A program made the position numbers and the translations under genes. A stretch of DNA of 59,114 bases from Liquorilactobacillus mali KCTC 3596 = DSM 20444 (lineage in GTDB: Bacteria > Bacillota > Bacilli > Lactobacillales > Lactobacillaceae): positions 1 through 59,114 of the forward strand of contig NZ_BACP01000012.1 of assembly GCF_000260415.1 (NCBI RefSeq), in the 5' to 3' direction. The notes beneath the pieces were generated by a model that saw only the letters and a program-made list of their open reading frames with translations, was not told where the DNA came from and did not search any database. Below, in pieces: positions 28,279-35,756 of the stretch. Each line of letters begins with the position of its first letter. The stretch's first letter is position 1.

Positions 28279-29664
28279 ATGAAGTTTCCAGTGGATTTTA
28301 AAGAAAAATATACTAACCTTCTAGGTGATGATGCACCTGCTTTTTTCGAAGGATTGCAAACTGAACCTGTTAAGGCATTCCGTGTCAATCCGTTAAAAGA
28401 AAATTATGAAAACATTGATTACGCGCTTAATCGTCCAATACCTTATGTACCAACTGGATTCTATGGAAGTGTTAGTGGTAAGTCGTTGGAGCATCAAACA
28501 GGATATGTTTATAGTCAAGAGCCCAGTGCTATGTATGTTGCAGAAGTTGGGGATGTCCAACCAGGTGAGGTTATTTTGGATTTATGCGCAGCACCTGGCG
28601 GTAAGTCAACCCAAATTGCAATAAAATTAGCTGGTCAGGGCTTACTCGTTTCGAATGAGATTAATAGAAAAAGAGCAGGCATTCTTGCTGAGAATATTGA
28701 GCGTATTGGCGCAACAAATGTTGTGATTTTAAATGAGAGCCCACAAGCAATGGCACAAAAAATAACAAATTATTTTGACAAAATTTTTGTTGACGCACCA
28801 TGCTCAGGTGAAGGAATGTTTAGAAAAGATCCAGATGCAATTAAATATTGGCATAAGGATTATCCAGCTGAATGTGCTGCAAGGCAAAGAGAAATCTTGA
28901 TTGAAACAATGAAGATGCTTAAACCGGGTGGTCAGTTAATTTATTCGACTTGTACCTTTGCACCTGAAGAAGATGAGCAAATTATTGGGTGGCTTATGAA
29001 GAATTATGAGTTAGAACTGATTCCTGTGAAGAAGTACGCGGGAATGGATTCTGGTTTTCCGAGATTTGCTGGTGATAATATGGAGATGGCAAAGGCGGTT
29101 AGATTGTTTCCTCATCATTTTAAGGGTGAAGGACACTTCATAGCTAAGCTTCAAGATAAAAGAGAACCAATTAGTAATGGCAATGATAGCAAGAAAAATA
29201 GGAAAAAGAAAAAGGAAACCTCAGTATTTAGAAACCTTAGTAAAGAAGAAGAGAGACTGTGGAAGGATTTTGAAAAAGAAGTCTTCAATCAGCAACTGTT
29301 TAATGCAGATAATTTGAGGTGCTGGGGAGATCAGCTTTTCTATTATTCAAGTAAGTGGCCCAATATTGAAAAATTGAAATTTGTAAAACCAGGATTTCAG
29401 GTTGGGGTATTTAAGAAAAAAAGATTTGAACCGGCATATGGACTTGCTTTGGCAATCAAGAGTTCAGATGTCTTAAGAATTATAGATGTAACAAAAACTG
29501 AGTGGGCAGAGTATGTATCCGGGAATATAATTTCACTGGTTGATACGCAGCTAAAAAAGGGCTGGTATGTTTTACGTTGCGATGGGAAGCTTTTTGCTTT
29601 CGCTAAATTGGTCAATGGAACTTTAAAGAATTTCTTCCCAAAGGGATTACGATTTTCGGTCTGA
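28279..29664 (+). CDS. rsmF: 16S rRNA (cytosine-C5) methyltransferase, RsmF type
   Basis: SAM-dependent RNA m5C methyltransferase of the NOL1/NOP2/Sun family. SAM motif LDLCAAPGGKSTQ, motif IV VDAPCSGEGMF and motif VI YSTCTFAPEEDE each carry the expected residues, including both catalytic cysteines. A lysine-rich linker (about residues 300-315) leads to the C-terminal RsmF-type domain, ending PKGLRFSV. 461 residues fits RsmF rather than RsmB, which has an NusB-like N-terminus. Last gene of the yitV-yitW-permease run. Confidence 0.9.
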   Translation: MKFPVDFKEKYTNLLGDDAPAFFEGLQTEPVKAFRVNPLKENYENIDYALNRPIPYVPTGFYGSVSGKSLEHQTGYVYSQEPSAMYVAEVGDVQPGEVILDLCAAPGGKSTQIAIKLAGQGLLVSNEINRKRAGILAENIERIGATNVVILNESPQAMAQKITNYFDKIFVDAPCSGEGMFRKDPDAIKYWHKDYPAECAARQREILIETMKMLKPGGQLIYSTCTFAPEEDEQIIGWLMKNYELELIPVKKYAGMDSGFPRFAGDNMEMAKAVRLFPHHFKGEGHFIAKLQDKREPISNGNDSKKNRKKKKETSVFRNLSKEEERLWKDFEKEVFNQQLFNADNLRCWGDQLFYYSSKWPNIEKLKFVKPGFQVGVFKKKRFEPAYGLALAIKSSDVLRIIDVTKTEWAEYVSGNIISLVDTQLKKGWYVLRCDGKLFAFAKLVNGTLKNFFPKGLRFSV

Positions 29665-29715
29665 TGTCTGATGAAGGAAAATTTCTTCATAACATATTCA
29701 TTAAAAATCAATAAA

Positions 29716-29856
29716 AGTAGGGGCTGGATCAAAAGTTATATTCTGATCTAGCTCCTTTATTTATTCCGTATAAACGTGTTTCATAAGTCCAAATTGTGAA
29801 TTTACTTATAATCTCATGTCAACACTCAAATTTTATCGACTTATGTCGTTTTTTTA
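29716..29856. repeat. Intergenic repeat, copy D (hairpin then long tail)
   Basis: Hairpin arms GTAGGGGCTGGATCAAAA and TTCTGATCTAGCTCCTTT, then TTATTTATTCCGTATAAACG and TGTTTCATAAGTCC, and a distal element CTCAAATTTTATCGACTTAT. The stretch CTCCTTTATTTATTCCGTAT reappears inverted in copy E. It lies between the convergent rsmF and dehydrogenase genes, in a 270-base space with nothing else visible. Confidence 0.8.
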
Positions 29857-29934
29857 GATTACTTGTTGTGTTTCTAATGATGCATTTAGATGATGGAAAA
29901 AGTTAATTTAGCATCCAAGATTAATTTAAAAAAA

Positions 29935-31002
29935 TTATTCTGGTGAAACCAAGATCTTAACTTGTTCTTTTTCAGACGACAATGCTTTAATCCCGTGTTC
30001 AATGACCTCGCTTAAGGGGATCTTTTTTGTTACCAACTTTTCGAATAACTCACGATGATTATTCAACATTCCTAAAACTTCTGGATAGGAATTGTTATAA
30101 CAAAGAGTGGTTATAATATCGATACCCTGCATAATAACTTCATTTGTCATATCCACCTTAAGCGGTTTTCCAAAAAGGGCAACAATTTGCAATGTACCGG
30201 TTCTCTTTGTTAGCTGTAATGCATTTTCAAATGTTGCTTGAACACCTGCAGCTTCGAAGGAAACATCAACGCCATTTGGACATTCTTTTCGAACTTCTTC
30301 TAATACATCTACTTTGCTGGGGTTCAAAATACGTTTGAGTCCTAATTCCTTTGCTTTGTTCAAACGATCTTGCGAAACATCAATTACAAATACGCGATTT
30401 GCTCCTGCAAGCTTTGCTAAAATTGCTGTCAATAAACCGATTGGTCCCGCACCCTCAACGGCAACATCTTCTCCGGCACGTAGGCCACTCTTCTTAATTG
30501 CCTCAAACACTACAGCAGTTGGTTCAGCAAGTGCTCCCAGTTCAAAAGGCATTCCCTCTGGCATTTTATGTGCAAAAAATGAATCTACGTTAGCATATTC
30601 AGCGAAACCGCCATTATCTGAAAAACCTAGAAAGTTTCCGGCACCGTCTTTTGTAACTGCGTTATTACAAAAATTATAAAATCCTTTGCGACAGTTTTCA
30701 CACTTACCACATGCTATCAGAGGTTCTACCGCAATTGCATCGCCAACTTTAAGGTCAGTAACATCGTCTCCGACTTTAACTATTTCTCCAGCGAACTCAT
30801 GTCCTAATGTAATTGGAACTGTCTTTCCAGTTAACGGGTGTGCGACAGTAGGAAGACCCCAGCCTTCGAGATATGCATGCAGATCACTTCCGCAGATTCC
30901 GCAATACTTAACCTTGATCTGAACTTGGTTTTTCTTAGGTTCAGTAATGTTAACATCTTCTAACCGAACATCTTTTTTCCCATAAATTCTTGCCGCTTTC
31001 AT
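29935..31002 (-). CDS. Zinc-dependent medium-chain dehydrogenase, probable 2,3-butanediol dehydrogenase
   Basis: MDR-family NAD(P) oxidoreductase that interconverts acetoin and 2,3-butanediol, or a related polyol. Catalytic zinc ligands appear in YCGICGSD and GHEFAGE; the structural zinc lobe is CGKCENCRKGFYNFC; the Rossmann motif is GAGPIGLL. The two-residue insertion around AYLEGWGLPT and the total length (355 residues) fit butanediol dehydrogenase better than sorbitol dehydrogenase. The promoter region holds a CcpA-type palindrome, so glucose repression is likely (inference). Confidence 0.85.
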   Translation of the reverse strand: MKAARIYGKKDVRLEDVNITEPKKNQVQIKVKYCGICGSDLHAYLEGWGLPTVAHPLTGKTVPITLGHEFAGEIVKVGDDVTDLKVGDAIAVEPLIACGKCENCRKGFYNFCNNAVTKDGAGNFLGFSDNGGFAEYANVDSFFAHKMPEGMPFELGALAEPTAVVFEAIKKSGLRAGEDVAVEGAGPIGLLTAILAKLAGANRVFVIDVSQDRLNKAKELGLKRILNPSKVDVLEEVRKECPNGVDVSFEAAGVQATFENALQLTKRTGTLQIVALFGKPLKVDMTNEVIMQGIDIITTLCYNNSYPEVLGMLNNHRELFEKLVTKKIPLSEVIEHGIKALSSEKEQVKILVSPE

Positions 31003-31037
31003 AACTAAGACTTCCTAACTTAATATTTTTTAATAAA

Positions 31038-31064
31038 TAGCAAGCGCTTTCGTAAGCGCTTCCT
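31038..31064 (-). promoter_or_regulatory. CcpA cre-like operator, two overlapping sites
   Basis: On the minus strand GGAAGCGCTTACGAAAGCGC continues into TTGCT. ACGAAAGCGCTTGCT matches the cre consensus WTGNAANCGNWNNCW with one mismatch, and TAGGAAGCGCTTACG matches with two. It lies just downstream of the -10 box, where bound CcpA would block transcription. Confidence 0.75.
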
Positions 31065-31070
31065 AATGGT

Positions 31071-31099
31071 AGTATAAGATAAAAAAGATTATTTTTCAA
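31071..31099 (-). promoter_or_regulatory. Promoter of the butanediol dehydrogenase gene
   Basis: On the minus strand TTGAAA (31099-31094), 17-base spacer, TATACT (31076-31071). The cre-like operator follows immediately. Confidence 0.75.
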
Positions 31100-31115
31100 T
31101 AGGTTTAATGTTTAA

Positions 31116-31330
31116 AGCAGTCATAATTTAACTCATCAAGGTCAAGTTGCTAAGGATTTTTTATTACTAGGCAAACTATTTCTAGTTGGGAAAATGAAAA
31201 AACTTATCCTGATATTTACAGCTTGATTAAATTGAGTAACTACTACCATATTTTACTAGATACATTATTAAAGGAGGATACAGGGATGCGTGAATATTTA
31301 GAGAAAGAAGTATGTAAATTCATATTATAA
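31116..31330 (+). pseudogene. Remnant of an XRE-family helix-turn-helix regulator
   Basis: From 31116 one frame reads SSHNLTHQGQVAKD, then a shift in the T-run around 31157-31162 gives FFITRQTISSWENEKTYPD, followed by LIKLSNYYHILLDTLLKED and GMREYLEKEV before a stop at 31328. That is the body of an XRE DNA-binding domain and the usual linker after it, minus the first 15 or so residues. The missing start and the frameshift mark it as broken. It overlaps no other gene and lies beside the dehydrogenase promoter. Confidence 0.8.
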
Positions 31331-31367
31331 ATATTTTTATAAAATTATTAGGATTAGGATATCAACA

Positions 31368-31428
31368 CTATTATACGGAATAAATAGAGGAGCTGTTTCA
31401 AAATGTAACTTTTGAAACAGCCCCTTGA
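31368..31428. repeat. Intergenic repeat, copy E (tail then hairpin)
   Basis: TTATACGGAATAAATAGAGG leads into a hairpin with arms GGAGCTGTTTCAAAA and TTTTGAAACAGCCCC. It has the opposite orientation to copy D. It lies just beyond the stop codon of fni and can serve as its terminator. Confidence 0.8.
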
Positions 31429-31435
31429 TTGTTAA

Positions 31436-32464
31436 CTAATTTAATTGATTTTTAAAGTTCAATAAACCGCTAGAAAGAATTAATGGAATTTGGCGAAGTT
31501 CGCTAATATTATGACAACCCAGAATGGTCATAATAGCCTTGACTTGATGTTTTAAATCTTCAATTTGTTTAACTAGACCAGCGACATCTTCTTTTAGAAC
31601 GGTGTGTAGGAATAATCCGGAGATTCCTACGTTGTCTGCACCTAAACAGAGGCATTTGACAATATCCATTGCATTACGGATACCGCCAGAAGCTGTGAAG
31701 GAAAAATCATTTTTGTATAACTGACCAGCAATTAGACTTTCAGCTATATTCATTCCAAAATTATCTAAGCTGTCAAAGTTTTCAGTATGAAGCCTCTGAT
31801 TTTCAATTCGTGCAAAGTTAGTGCCCCCCCAGCCGGATAAGTCTACGTACTTAACGTTTATCTTTTTTAATTTTTTCAGAGTAGCAGGGGAGATGCCGAA
31901 GCCGACTTCCTTTACTATTACGGGAACGTCAAGATTAGCTACAATCTGCGCAATTTTATCACGCCAGTAAAAATTTCGATCTCCTTCAGGCATGATGATC
32001 TCTTGGATTGCATTGAGGTGTATTTCTAATACATCGGCAGAAATCATCTTGATTGCTTCTTTTGCAGAATGCAAATCATTGCCAGCACCTAAATTGCCTA
32101 TAACAAACCCATTAGGCATAGACTCTCTGACAACTTGAAAGCTGGCACTTGCATCAGGAAACTTAATCGCGATGCTTTGAGATCCTGTTGCCATCGCGAT
32201 TCCTGTTTTATTCGCGGCGAGGGCTAATTTCTTGTTTAATTTTGTAGTGGAAGGACTTCCCCCAGACATTGCATTGATAAAAAATGGAATAGCAGTTTTT
32301 TTGCCTGCAATGGTGGTAGAATAGTCAACTTCTTCAACTGCAATTTCCGGCAAATTATTGGGGAGTATCCGAATTTGATCAAGCCCGTTATCATTCTGGA
32401 TATTGAATTGTTTCTCTGCAATAAAAACATGTTCGTCTTTACGATGTGCGTGTCTTTGATCCAA
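31436..32464 (-). CDS. fni: Type 2 isopentenyl-diphosphate delta-isomerase
   Basis: FMN- and NADPH-dependent enzyme that converts isopentenyl to dimethylallyl diphosphate, the last step of this operon. TIM-barrel FMN motifs are present: NAMSGGSP, GNLGAG, VIVKEVGFGIS, GWGGTNFARIE and SGGIRNAMD. The N-terminal RKDEHV is typical of the type 2 family. 342 residues. SD GGAGGAG lies before the ATG, 20 bases downstream of the mvaK2 stop codon. Fourth and last gene of the minus-strand mevalonate operon. Confidence 0.95.
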   Translation of the reverse strand: MDQRHAHRKDEHVFIAEKQFNIQNDNGLDQIRILPNNLPEIAVEEVDYSTTIAGKKTAIPFFINAMSGGSPSTTKLNKKLALAANKTGIAMATGSQSIAIKFPDASASFQVVRESMPNGFVIGNLGAGNDLHSAKEAIKMISADVLEIHLNAIQEIIMPEGDRNFYWRDKIAQIVANLDVPVIVKEVGFGISPATLKKLKKINVKYVDLSGWGGTNFARIENQRLHTENFDSLDNFGMNIAESLIAGQLYKNDFSFTASGGIRNAMDIVKCLCLGADNVGISGLFLHTVLKEDVAGLVKQIEDLKHQVKAIMTILGCHNISELRQIPLILSSGLLNFKNQLN

Positions 32465-32483
32465 GATACTCCTCCTTTACAAG

Positions 32484-33557
32484 CTAGTCACTAATTTGAT
32501 GAACGTGAAGATTTAATGGATTAATACCAATCTTCTTCCAGTTATTGGTCAGTAATTGTGTATCATATCTTTTATTTATTACAACAATTCCGCAATCACC
32601 ACCGCCGGCACCAGATGTTTTTGCAGCACCTTTAGCTTTCTCGGCAGTTTCACATAGTTGGTGAAGAAGAGGTGTTTCAATCTCAACGTTACTCAGTCGG
32701 CCAAGTTCTTGCAATAACTCACGATTTCTGCGAATTTCTTTCTGAATTACTTCGATACTACGATTATGAAAGCCTTCAATCATATTTAGGAGACATTTCT
32801 TACTTGAGTTCAAGAACTCTTGATAAGATGATCTTTTTTCAGCTTTCTTTAGTCCGACAGCATCAACTAAATGTGACGTTGATGCCGGCGAACCTGTCCA
32901 GCCTATCAATAATTCTAGGTTCTCAGGCGGCGTTAATAATTCAACGTTTAGCTGAGGCCATTCAATTGAGAGCAATTTTTTTAAACTAAAAGTATTTCTT
33001 GCACTTTTAAGCCAATCACGATCAAAAGAACGATATGCGATCCAGCCGCCGTAAACACTAGCTGCGATATCACCCAACGATCCATTTCCTTGAATATCAA
33101 GATGTGCAATGGCCGCCAATTTAAAAAGGGTATTATTTGCGATTGGTAAATCATAAAAATGGCAGAGAGCTTTGACTGTTGCCACAGTGACAGCAGCAGA
33201 ACTTCCCAAACCATATTTTTTTCCATCAGGACTGTCAAGATCGCTATCGATACTTAAGTGATAGCATTTCATAGTCTTATTTAAAGACTGAGCGTATGAT
33301 TCCGTCAGACGGATTGCAGATAAAATGTAATGGAATGGATTATCACGGTTATCAAATATCATATTGTTTCCATCACGTTTCCAATATAATGGTGTTTCTT
33401 TGTATTGTTGAGAATTAATTGTTCCATAGTCATCACTTTCTTCAACTGTGACTGTTACGAATTGATTAAGTGCGACTAATATAGCAGGAAATCCAGTTTC
33501 AACGACAGCATATTCACCTGCAATATAAAGCTTTCCAGGAGCTTTAACGGTTATCAA
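32484..33557 (-). CDS. mvaK2: Phosphomevalonate kinase
   Basis: GHMP kinase that makes diphosphomevalonate. KAPGKLYIAGEYAVVE is the N-terminal motif 1, GLGSSAAVTVATV is the ATP loop, and KTSGAGGGDCGI is the C-terminal motif 3. I choose the TTG at 33557, eight bases after AAGGGA, which makes the protein begin MITVKAPGKLYIAG as in other family members; a TTG at 33578 has no ribosome site. That leaves 25 bases between mvaD and this gene. 357 residues. Confidence 0.93.
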   Translation of the reverse strand: MITVKAPGKLYIAGEYAVVETGFPAILVALNQFVTVTVEESDDYGTINSQQYKETPLYWKRDGNNMIFDNRDNPFHYILSAIRLTESYAQSLNKTMKCYHLSIDSDLDSPDGKKYGLGSSAAVTVATVKALCHFYDLPIANNTLFKLAAIAHLDIQGNGSLGDIAASVYGGWIAYRSFDRDWLKSARNTFSLKKLLSIEWPQLNVELLTPPENLELLIGWTGSPASTSHLVDAVGLKKAEKRSSYQEFLNSSKKCLLNMIEGFHNRSIEVIQKEIRRNRELLQELGRLSNVEIETPLLHQLCETAEKAKGAAKTSGAGGGDCGIVVINKRYDTQLLTNNWKKIGINPLNLHVHQISD

Positions 33558-33582
33558 AAAATCATGTCCCTTCGACAATAAG

Positions 33583-34551
33583 TTAAATTAGGTGCGCAGC
33601 AGGTCCAGGTCCAGCTACAAGCACTTTTTCTTGACCAAAACTGTCTGAAAGAGTGCCTGCAATCACTTTAACATCCCTTTTCAGACAGATGACTTTTACA
33701 TTTGGTCCAGCATCTAAAGTATAATAACAGGATACACCTTCTAAACGCAACTTTTCCACGATTTGCATGGCTTTTATTGAATTCGGTTCAAGATAATTAA
33801 AATGAGGATGAGCACTCATATTCAGGGCATGCATCTTCATTGCATTTTCTTCAGCAATTTCGCCAAAAGTTTCAAAGTCTCTTTCTACTATAGCCTGTTT
33901 GATATTTTTAAGATCTTTAGCTGCAGTTTGGACCCAAGCCGGATAGTAGGGAGACGTTTCAACAACGCGTTTCATACCGGCTCTGCTAGAGATTTTTTTG
34001 TAATCTGCATTGACAACAAGGGCAACCATCGTAATTTCAAAATTATTAGGCATCTCAAGTGGATATGCAAATGAAGTTTGATCATCAGTGCCTTTCTGCC
34101 ATTCGACCAGACCACCGTAAATGGAGCGGCAAGCCGAACCAGAACCGCGCCTTGCTAAACGTGAGAGCTCTTTTTTATCTAAGCTCAATCCTGCGGCTTT
34201 GCTTGCAGCTAATGCTAAAGCTGCATAAGCCGAAGCCGAGGAGGCCAGTCCTGCTGTAGAAGGTACATGGTTTTGTGAAATAACTTTTGCTTTTATATTA
34301 ATCTCGGCTTTTTTTCGAACAATATCAAGAAATTTGCTGACCTTATTACCATTTTCTCTAGAGCCATCAAGCAAAAACAAATCATCTTTAAGTTGTTCAT
34401 CAAATGTAACACTTGTTTCGGTATAGAAACGATCCAGCGTTAAAGAGAGACTGTTATTCATTGGGAGAATTAGTTCTTCATCTTTTTTCCCCCAGTACTT
34501 AATTAAGGCAATATTAGTGTGCGCGCGAGCTGTGTAAGTTGTCGCATTCAT
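33583..34551 (-). CDS. mvaD: Diphosphomevalonate decarboxylase
   Basis: Makes isopentenyl diphosphate by ATP-driven decarboxylation. Motifs ALIKYWGKKDEELILPMN and PSTAGLASSASAYAALA (the phosphate loop) are clear, as is RRGSGSACRSIYGG with its conserved arginine and serine. 322 residues, normal. Its ATG overlaps the stop codon of mvaK1 (TAATG on the minus strand), which implies coupled translation, with GGAGGAAG lying at the end of mvaK1. Confidence 0.95.
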   Translation of the reverse strand: MNATTYTARAHTNIALIKYWGKKDEELILPMNNSLSLTLDRFYTETSVTFDEQLKDDLFLLDGSRENGNKVSKFLDIVRKKAEINIKAKVISQNHVPSTAGLASSASAYAALALAASKAAGLSLDKKELSRLARRGSGSACRSIYGGLVEWQKGTDDQTSFAYPLEMPNNFEITMVALVVNADYKKISSRAGMKRVVETSPYYPAWVQTAAKDLKNIKQAIVERDFETFGEIAEENAMKMHALNMSAHPHFNYLEPNSIKAMQIVEKLRLEGVSCYYTLDAGPNVKVICLKRDVKVIAGTLSDSFGQEKVLVAGPGPAAHLI

Positions 34552-35513
34552 TAATTAACTTCCTCCGTTACGGTAATTCCTAATGGTTGCATCCAAGTTT
34601 GTGTGACGCCTTCACGCTTTAGGACATACTCAGCTTTCTGTGCCACTTCTTTGGATGGCATCAAGCAAATGAAGCAGCCGCCACGACCGCCACCGGTTAG
34701 CTTGCTGCCAAGTGAACCAAGCTCTTTACTGATGGCAATTAATCTATCTAACTTCTCATCACTGACACCGAGTTTTTTGAGTTGTTCATGTGCTCGATTA
34801 AAAGTATCCCCTAATCCAGAAATGTCGTTGTTATTGAGCTGCTTTTTCGCATCATATGCTAATTTTTCAAGCTTATTTAATAAAATAGATGTTTCAAAGG
34901 GCTTTTTTTGGAGTAGATTGCGGACACTGGCAACTGCTTCACCAGTCTTGCCTTTAATGCCACTATCACAAATTAATAAGCAACCATCAAGATGAATTGG
35001 AATTTCTTTTAATTCATGATCCTTGATCATCCAAACTGGTTGGTTACTAGCTGACGTAGCCGCATCCAAGCCGCTTGGATTGCCATGCATGTCGATTTCA
35101 GAAACATTAGCAAGGGCCAACAGTTCTTCTTGTGTAAGCTCTAACCCAAGAAAATTGTAGAGGGCTCTGGCAACTGCAATTGCTGTTGCAGCAGAAGAGC
35201 CCATACCACGCTCAGCGGGTAGATCGCTTTTTATGGTCATTGTAAATGAGAGATCCTGTTTATTATTTTTCTTTAAAATTAATAATATTAGGTGCTTTAG
35301 TCCTTTCATTGCGTTAGGCATTGATGTTAAAGGACCATCAAAATACCGACTTTTTATTGAAGACGGCATATTATAGGTTTGTTCTATTGTGACAGTTGTT
35401 TTAACCTCAGACAAAGGTAAGGCAATTGCTGGTTTTCCATAAACAACGGAGTGTTCACCAATCAAAATTATCTTAGCATGGCTTACTCCTTCACTAAAAT
35501 GGGCATGAAACAT
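34551..35513 (-). CDS. mvaK1: Mevalonate kinase
   Basis: GHMP kinase, first step of the lower mevalonate pathway. AKIILIGEHSVVYGKPAIA is motif 1, ERGMGSSAATAIAVARA the ATP loop, and KLTGGGRGGCFI motif 3. The ATG at 35513 gives MFHAHFSEGVSHAKI; the in-frame TTG at 35519 is nearer the ideal distance from AAAGGAAG and is an equal alternative. Longer versions lack a ribosome site. First gene of mvaK1-mvaD-mvaK2-fni; the upper-pathway genes mvaA and mvaS are not in this window. Confidence 0.94.
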   Translation of the reverse strand: MFHAHFSEGVSHAKIILIGEHSVVYGKPAIALPLSEVKTTVTIEQTYNMPSSIKSRYFDGPLTSMPNAMKGLKHLILLILKKNNKQDLSFTMTIKSDLPAERGMGSSAATAIAVARALYNFLGLELTQEELLALANVSEIDMHGNPSGLDAATSASNQPVWMIKDHELKEIPIHLDGCLLICDSGIKGKTGEAVASVRNLLQKKPFETSILLNKLEKLAYDAKKQLNNNDISGLGDTFNRAHEQLKKLGVSDEKLDRLIAISKELGSLGSKLTGGGRGGCFICLMPSKEVAQKAEYVLKREGVTQTWMQPLGITVTEEVN

Positions 35514-35586
35514 AGTCAAAATGCCGCTTCCTTTCTTGCGATAGTATCTATAACGCAGTAAGTTCATAAGTTGTACAAGCAAATAG

Positions 35587-35615
35587 ATTATACATATTTA
35601 TCATAAATATGACAA
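35587..35615 (-). promoter_or_regulatory. Promoter of the mevalonate operon
   Basis: On the minus strand TTGTCA (35615-35610), 17-base spacer, TATAAT (35592-35587). Transcription would start near 35580, about 65 bases before mvaK1. Confidence 0.78.
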
Positions 35616-35713
35616 ATATCTGTAATTAAAAGCACAATTAAGTAAAATTTTAATTATTATTGTAATATTTTGCAAGATAAATTTCTCTAAAGGACGTAAA
35701 GAATCTGTTTTTG

Positions 35714-35722
35714 TGCTAAAAT
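35714..35722 (+). promoter_or_regulatory. Extended -10 promoter of dinG
   Basis: TGCTAAAAT (35714-35722), an extended -10 box, 34 bases before the dinG start codon. The -35 region is not recognisable. Confidence 0.5.
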
Positions 35723-35756
35723 TGCGAATAGATTAAGCTAGAAAGTCGGTGGACTA

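Noticed and set aside
31116-31330. A functional toxin-antitoxin or small regulator gene
   Set aside because: The reading frame is broken and lacks a start; no partner gene is present.
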